From contig JBKPMF010000099.1 of NCBI GenBank assembly GCA_046732015.1, positions 1 to 23,740 of the forward strand: a DNA stretch of 23,740 bases, written 5' to 3'. The DNA comes from JAOUEA01 sp046732015. Lineage in GTDB: Bacteria > Actinomycetota > UBA4738 > HRBIN12. The position numbers and the translations under genes were made by a program. This document shows positions 21,980-23,740 of this stretch, in pieces (the stretch's first letter is position 1; each line of letters begins with the position of its first letter). The notes beneath the pieces are model-generated. The model was not told where the DNA came from, did no database searches, and saw only the letters and a list, made by a program, of their open reading frames with translations.

Positions 21980-22946
21980 GATCACGATGGCCGGCGCCCT
22001 CAACGCGGCGTTGCGTGACGCGCTCCGCGAGGATCCCCGGGTGCTGGTGTTCGGCGAAGACGTCGGCCGCTCCGGCGGGGTGTTCCGCGTCACCGACGGC
22101 CTGCAGACGGAGTTCGGGACCGAGCGGGTGTTCGACACGCCGATCGCCGAAGCGGGGATCGCCGGCGCCGCGGTGGGGCTGGCGTTCGCCGGGTGGCGCA
22201 GCGTCGTCGAGATGCAGTTCGACGCGTTCAGCTACCCGGCACTGGAGCAGATCGTCGATCACGTCGCCAAGATGCGCGAGCGCACGCGCGGTCGCGTCGA
22301 CATGCCGATCGTGATCCGGATGCCCGCGTTCGGCGGCATCAAGGGCAAGGAGCACCACGGCGAGAGCCCTGAGACGTTCTACGTGCACACCGCCGGGCTG
22401 AAGGTGGTGGCGCCCTCCGGCGCACTGGATGCCTACCGCCTGTTGCGGCTCGCGATCGCCGATCCCGACCCGGTGATCGTCCTCGAGCCGAAGGCCCGGT
22501 ACTGGTCGAAGGAGGACGGGGACCTCGCCGTCGAGGGTCCCGGCATCGGCGAAGGGCTCGTGCTCCGGGACGGCGGAGCCTGCACGGTGTTCTCGTACGG
22601 GGCGATGGTGGCACGCTGCCTCGAAGCCGCGGAGACGCTAGCCGGCGAGGGCATCGAGACGCGGGTGGTCGACCTCCGATCGCTCTCGCCGCTCGACGTG
22701 GATCTGATCGCCGGCTCCGTGCGCGACACCGGTCGCGCCGTCGTCGTGCACGAAGCGCCGAAGACGCTGGGCCTCGGCGCCGAGGTCACCGCGCTGATCG
22801 TGGAGGAAGCGTTCGACTTCCTGGAGGCGCCGGTCGCCCGGGTCACCGGGTGGGACGTGCCGTATCCGCCGGCGGCGCTGGAACAGCACTACCTCCCCGG
22901 CGTGCCCCGCATCGCCGCGGCGATCCGTGAGACGGTGAACTACTGA
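21972..22946 (+). CDS. 2-oxoacid dehydrogenase E1 component, beta subunit
   Basis: 324 residues, start GTG 21972 inside the end of the alpha gene (GTGACTGA). Conserved blocks: MAGALNAALRDALREDPRV at the N-terminus, VLVFGEDVGRSGGVFRVT with the catalytic Glu of the cofactor site, VFDTPIAEAGIAGAAVGLAF, QFDAFSYPALEQIVDHVAKM, and the C-terminal transketolase-type domain (TVFSYGAMVARCLEAAE, RVVDLRSLSPLD, VVHEAPKTLGLGAEV). It pairs with the alpha subunit in an alpha2beta2 E1. Its stop shares one base with the E2 start (TGATG). Confidence 0.94.
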   Translation: MTEITMAGALNAALRDALREDPRVLVFGEDVGRSGGVFRVTDGLQTEFGTERVFDTPIAEAGIAGAAVGLAFAGWRSVVEMQFDAFSYPALEQIVDHVAKMRERTRGRVDMPIVIRMPAFGGIKGKEHHGESPETFYVHTAGLKVVAPSGALDAYRLLRLAIADPDPVIVLEPKARYWSKEDGDLAVEGPGIGEGLVLRDGGACTVFSYGAMVARCLEAAETLAGEGIETRVVDLRSLSPLDVDLIAGSVRDTGRAVVVHEAPKTLGLGAEVTALIVEEAFDFLEAPVARVTGWDVPYPPAALEQHYLPGVPRIAAAIRETVNY

Positions 22947-23740
22947 TGACCGGTCGGGTGTTCACGATGCCGGACCTCGGCGAGGGTCTCGAAGAGGGCG
23001 AGATCGTCGCCTGGCTCGTCGAGGTCGGCGACACCGTCGCCTTGAACCAGCCGCTCGTCGAGGTGGAGACCGCGAAGGCGGCCGTCGAGATCCCCTCGCC
23101 GTTCGCGGGGGTGGTGACCGCGTTGCACGGGGCGCCGGGCGGTTCCATCCCGGTCGGCGAGCCGTTGGTGACGTTCGACGGCGGTGAGGCGCCCGCTTCC
23201 GACGAGCCCGACGTGGCCACCCGGGATGCCGGCGTCGACGCGGGCGCTGCCCGGGCGAGGGCCGTCGGATCCGCGCCGGTAGCCGGCGAGACCGTGAAAG
23301 CGACCCCACCCGTGCGGAAGCTCGCGAAGGAGGTGGGCATCGATCTCGCATCGGTGGCCGGCACCGGACCCGACGGGCGGGTCACGGCTGAGGACGTTCG
23401 CGCGCCCGCCGACGGCGGGCGCGGGACCGCTGAACCCACGACCCCCGGTTCCACGCTGGCCGGCGCGACGCGACGGGCGATCGCCGACAACCTCGAACGG
23501 CAGGCCGCCGTCCCGCAGGTGACGGTGTTCCGGACCGTCGACTGCACGGCGCTGGAAGTCCGGCGCGGCGAGCTAGGCACCTCGCCGCTCCCGCTGGTGA
23601 TCTCGGCGCTGGCGCGAACGGTGGTCGAGCACCCCGCGCTCAATGCCCGGTGGCGCGACGGCGACGTCGAAGAGCGCGCGGCGATCAACGTCGGCCTCGC
23701 CGTCGATACGGAACGAGGGTTGGTGGTCGCGGTGCTGCGC
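22946..23740 (+). CDS. Dihydrolipoamide acyltransferase E2 component (partial, C-terminus off window)
   Basis: 265 codons visible from ATG 22946 to the window end. Domains: one lipoyl domain (about 4-78) with the lipoylated Lys44 in VETAKAAVEIPSP; an Ala/Asp-rich linker (about 80-108); a peripheral subunit-binding domain (about 110-148) with TPPVRKLAKEVGIDLASV and GTGPDGRVTAEDV; another linker; then the start of the catalytic acyltransferase domain at about residue 170 (LAGATRRAIADNLERQ, then VPQVTVFRTVD). It transfers the acyl group from E1 to CoA and forms the complex core. The catalytic HxxxD motif lies beyond the window. Translation is coupled to E1 beta by TGATG. An E3 (lpd) gene may follow. 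Confidence 0.94.
   Translation, partial: MTGRVFTMPDLGEGLEEGEIVAWLVEVGDTVALNQPLVEVETAKAAVEIPSPFAGVVTALHGAPGGSIPVGEPLVTFDGGEAPASDEPDVATRDAGVDAGAARARAVGSAPVAGETVKATPPVRKLAKEVGIDLASVAGTGPDGRVTAEDVRAPADGGRGTAEPTTPGSTLAGATRRAIADNLERQAAVPQVTVFRTVDCTALEVRRGELGTSPLPLVISALARTVVEHPALNARWRDGDVEERAAINVGLAVDTERGLVVAVLR

Noticed and set aside
20861..22138. 425-codon minus-strand open frame
   Set aside because: Antisense to the E1 alpha and beta genes, which are unmistakable.
1..23740. Phage, insertion sequence, CRISPR or toxin-antitoxin content
   Set aside because: No transposase, integrase, direct-repeat array or toxin pair was seen on either strand. The split tRNA group is the only hint of insertion.

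Overview
The window is high-GC, densely coded bacterial chromosome. The gene content points to Actinomycetota outside the well-studied genera: glnE next to a GlnA2-type glutamine synthetase, a glutamine-dependent NadE, an actinobacterial protein of the YLRV(F/Y)(Q/E)PL type, and many apparently leaderless genes with a TANNNT box 6-8 nt before the start codon. I see no phage, transposon, CRISPR or rRNA genes. Placement below phylum is not supported by what I can read. LAYOUT. Bases 1-3139 hold nitrogen assimilation: glnE (minus, cut by the window edge) divergent from a type I glutamine synthetase. Bases 3201-4550 encode a secreted Ig-like protein behind a near-consensus promoter. Bases 4547-8365 (minus) encode a 1272-residue tandem class III cyclase-AAA-TPR protein built like soluble adenylyl cyclase. 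Bases 8433-11213 hold a secreted cupredoxin, a small hemerythrin-like helical protein, nadE and tRNA-Lys(TTT). Bases 11326-15351 (minus) are the most unusual part: a tight operon of eight reading frames with one promoter and several stop/start overlaps. It encodes a MauE/DoxX-like membrane protein, a 25-cysteine secreted homologue of the methylamine dehydrogenase (MADH) light chain, two membrane-anchored MauD-like CxxC thioredoxins, a 23-residue hydrophobic peptide, a polytopic membrane protein, a small soluble protein and a 9-cysteine Tat-exported protein. No MADH heavy chain, mauG-like haem protein or other mau gene is in the window. The second tryptophan needed for the tryptophan tryptophylquinone (TTQ) cofactor is replaced by Gln. 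A secreted Asp-box beta-propeller gene diverges from the operon promoter. Bases 16738-20016 hold a DUF192 protein, a 55-residue tail-anchored protein, tRNA-Glu(TTC), an aberrant tRNA-Asp(GTC), a large secreted protein of unknown function, an AlkD-type DNA glycosylase and tRNA-Phe(GAA). Bases 20044-23740 hold a conserved actinobacterial protein divergent from an E1alpha-E1beta-E2 2-oxoacid dehydrogenase operon, cut in E2. HOW THE PARTS WORK TOGETHER. The glnE/glnA pair and the E1-E2 operon are ordinary metabolism. The mau-like operon looks like a dedicated export and disulfide-maturation line (MauE-like plus two MauD-like proteins plus a polytopic membrane protein) for two cysteine-rich secreted proteins. 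Its function is unknown and it is my main candidate for an undescribed system. Alignments to MADH were done by eye from memory of the Paracoccus light chain; no search was run.
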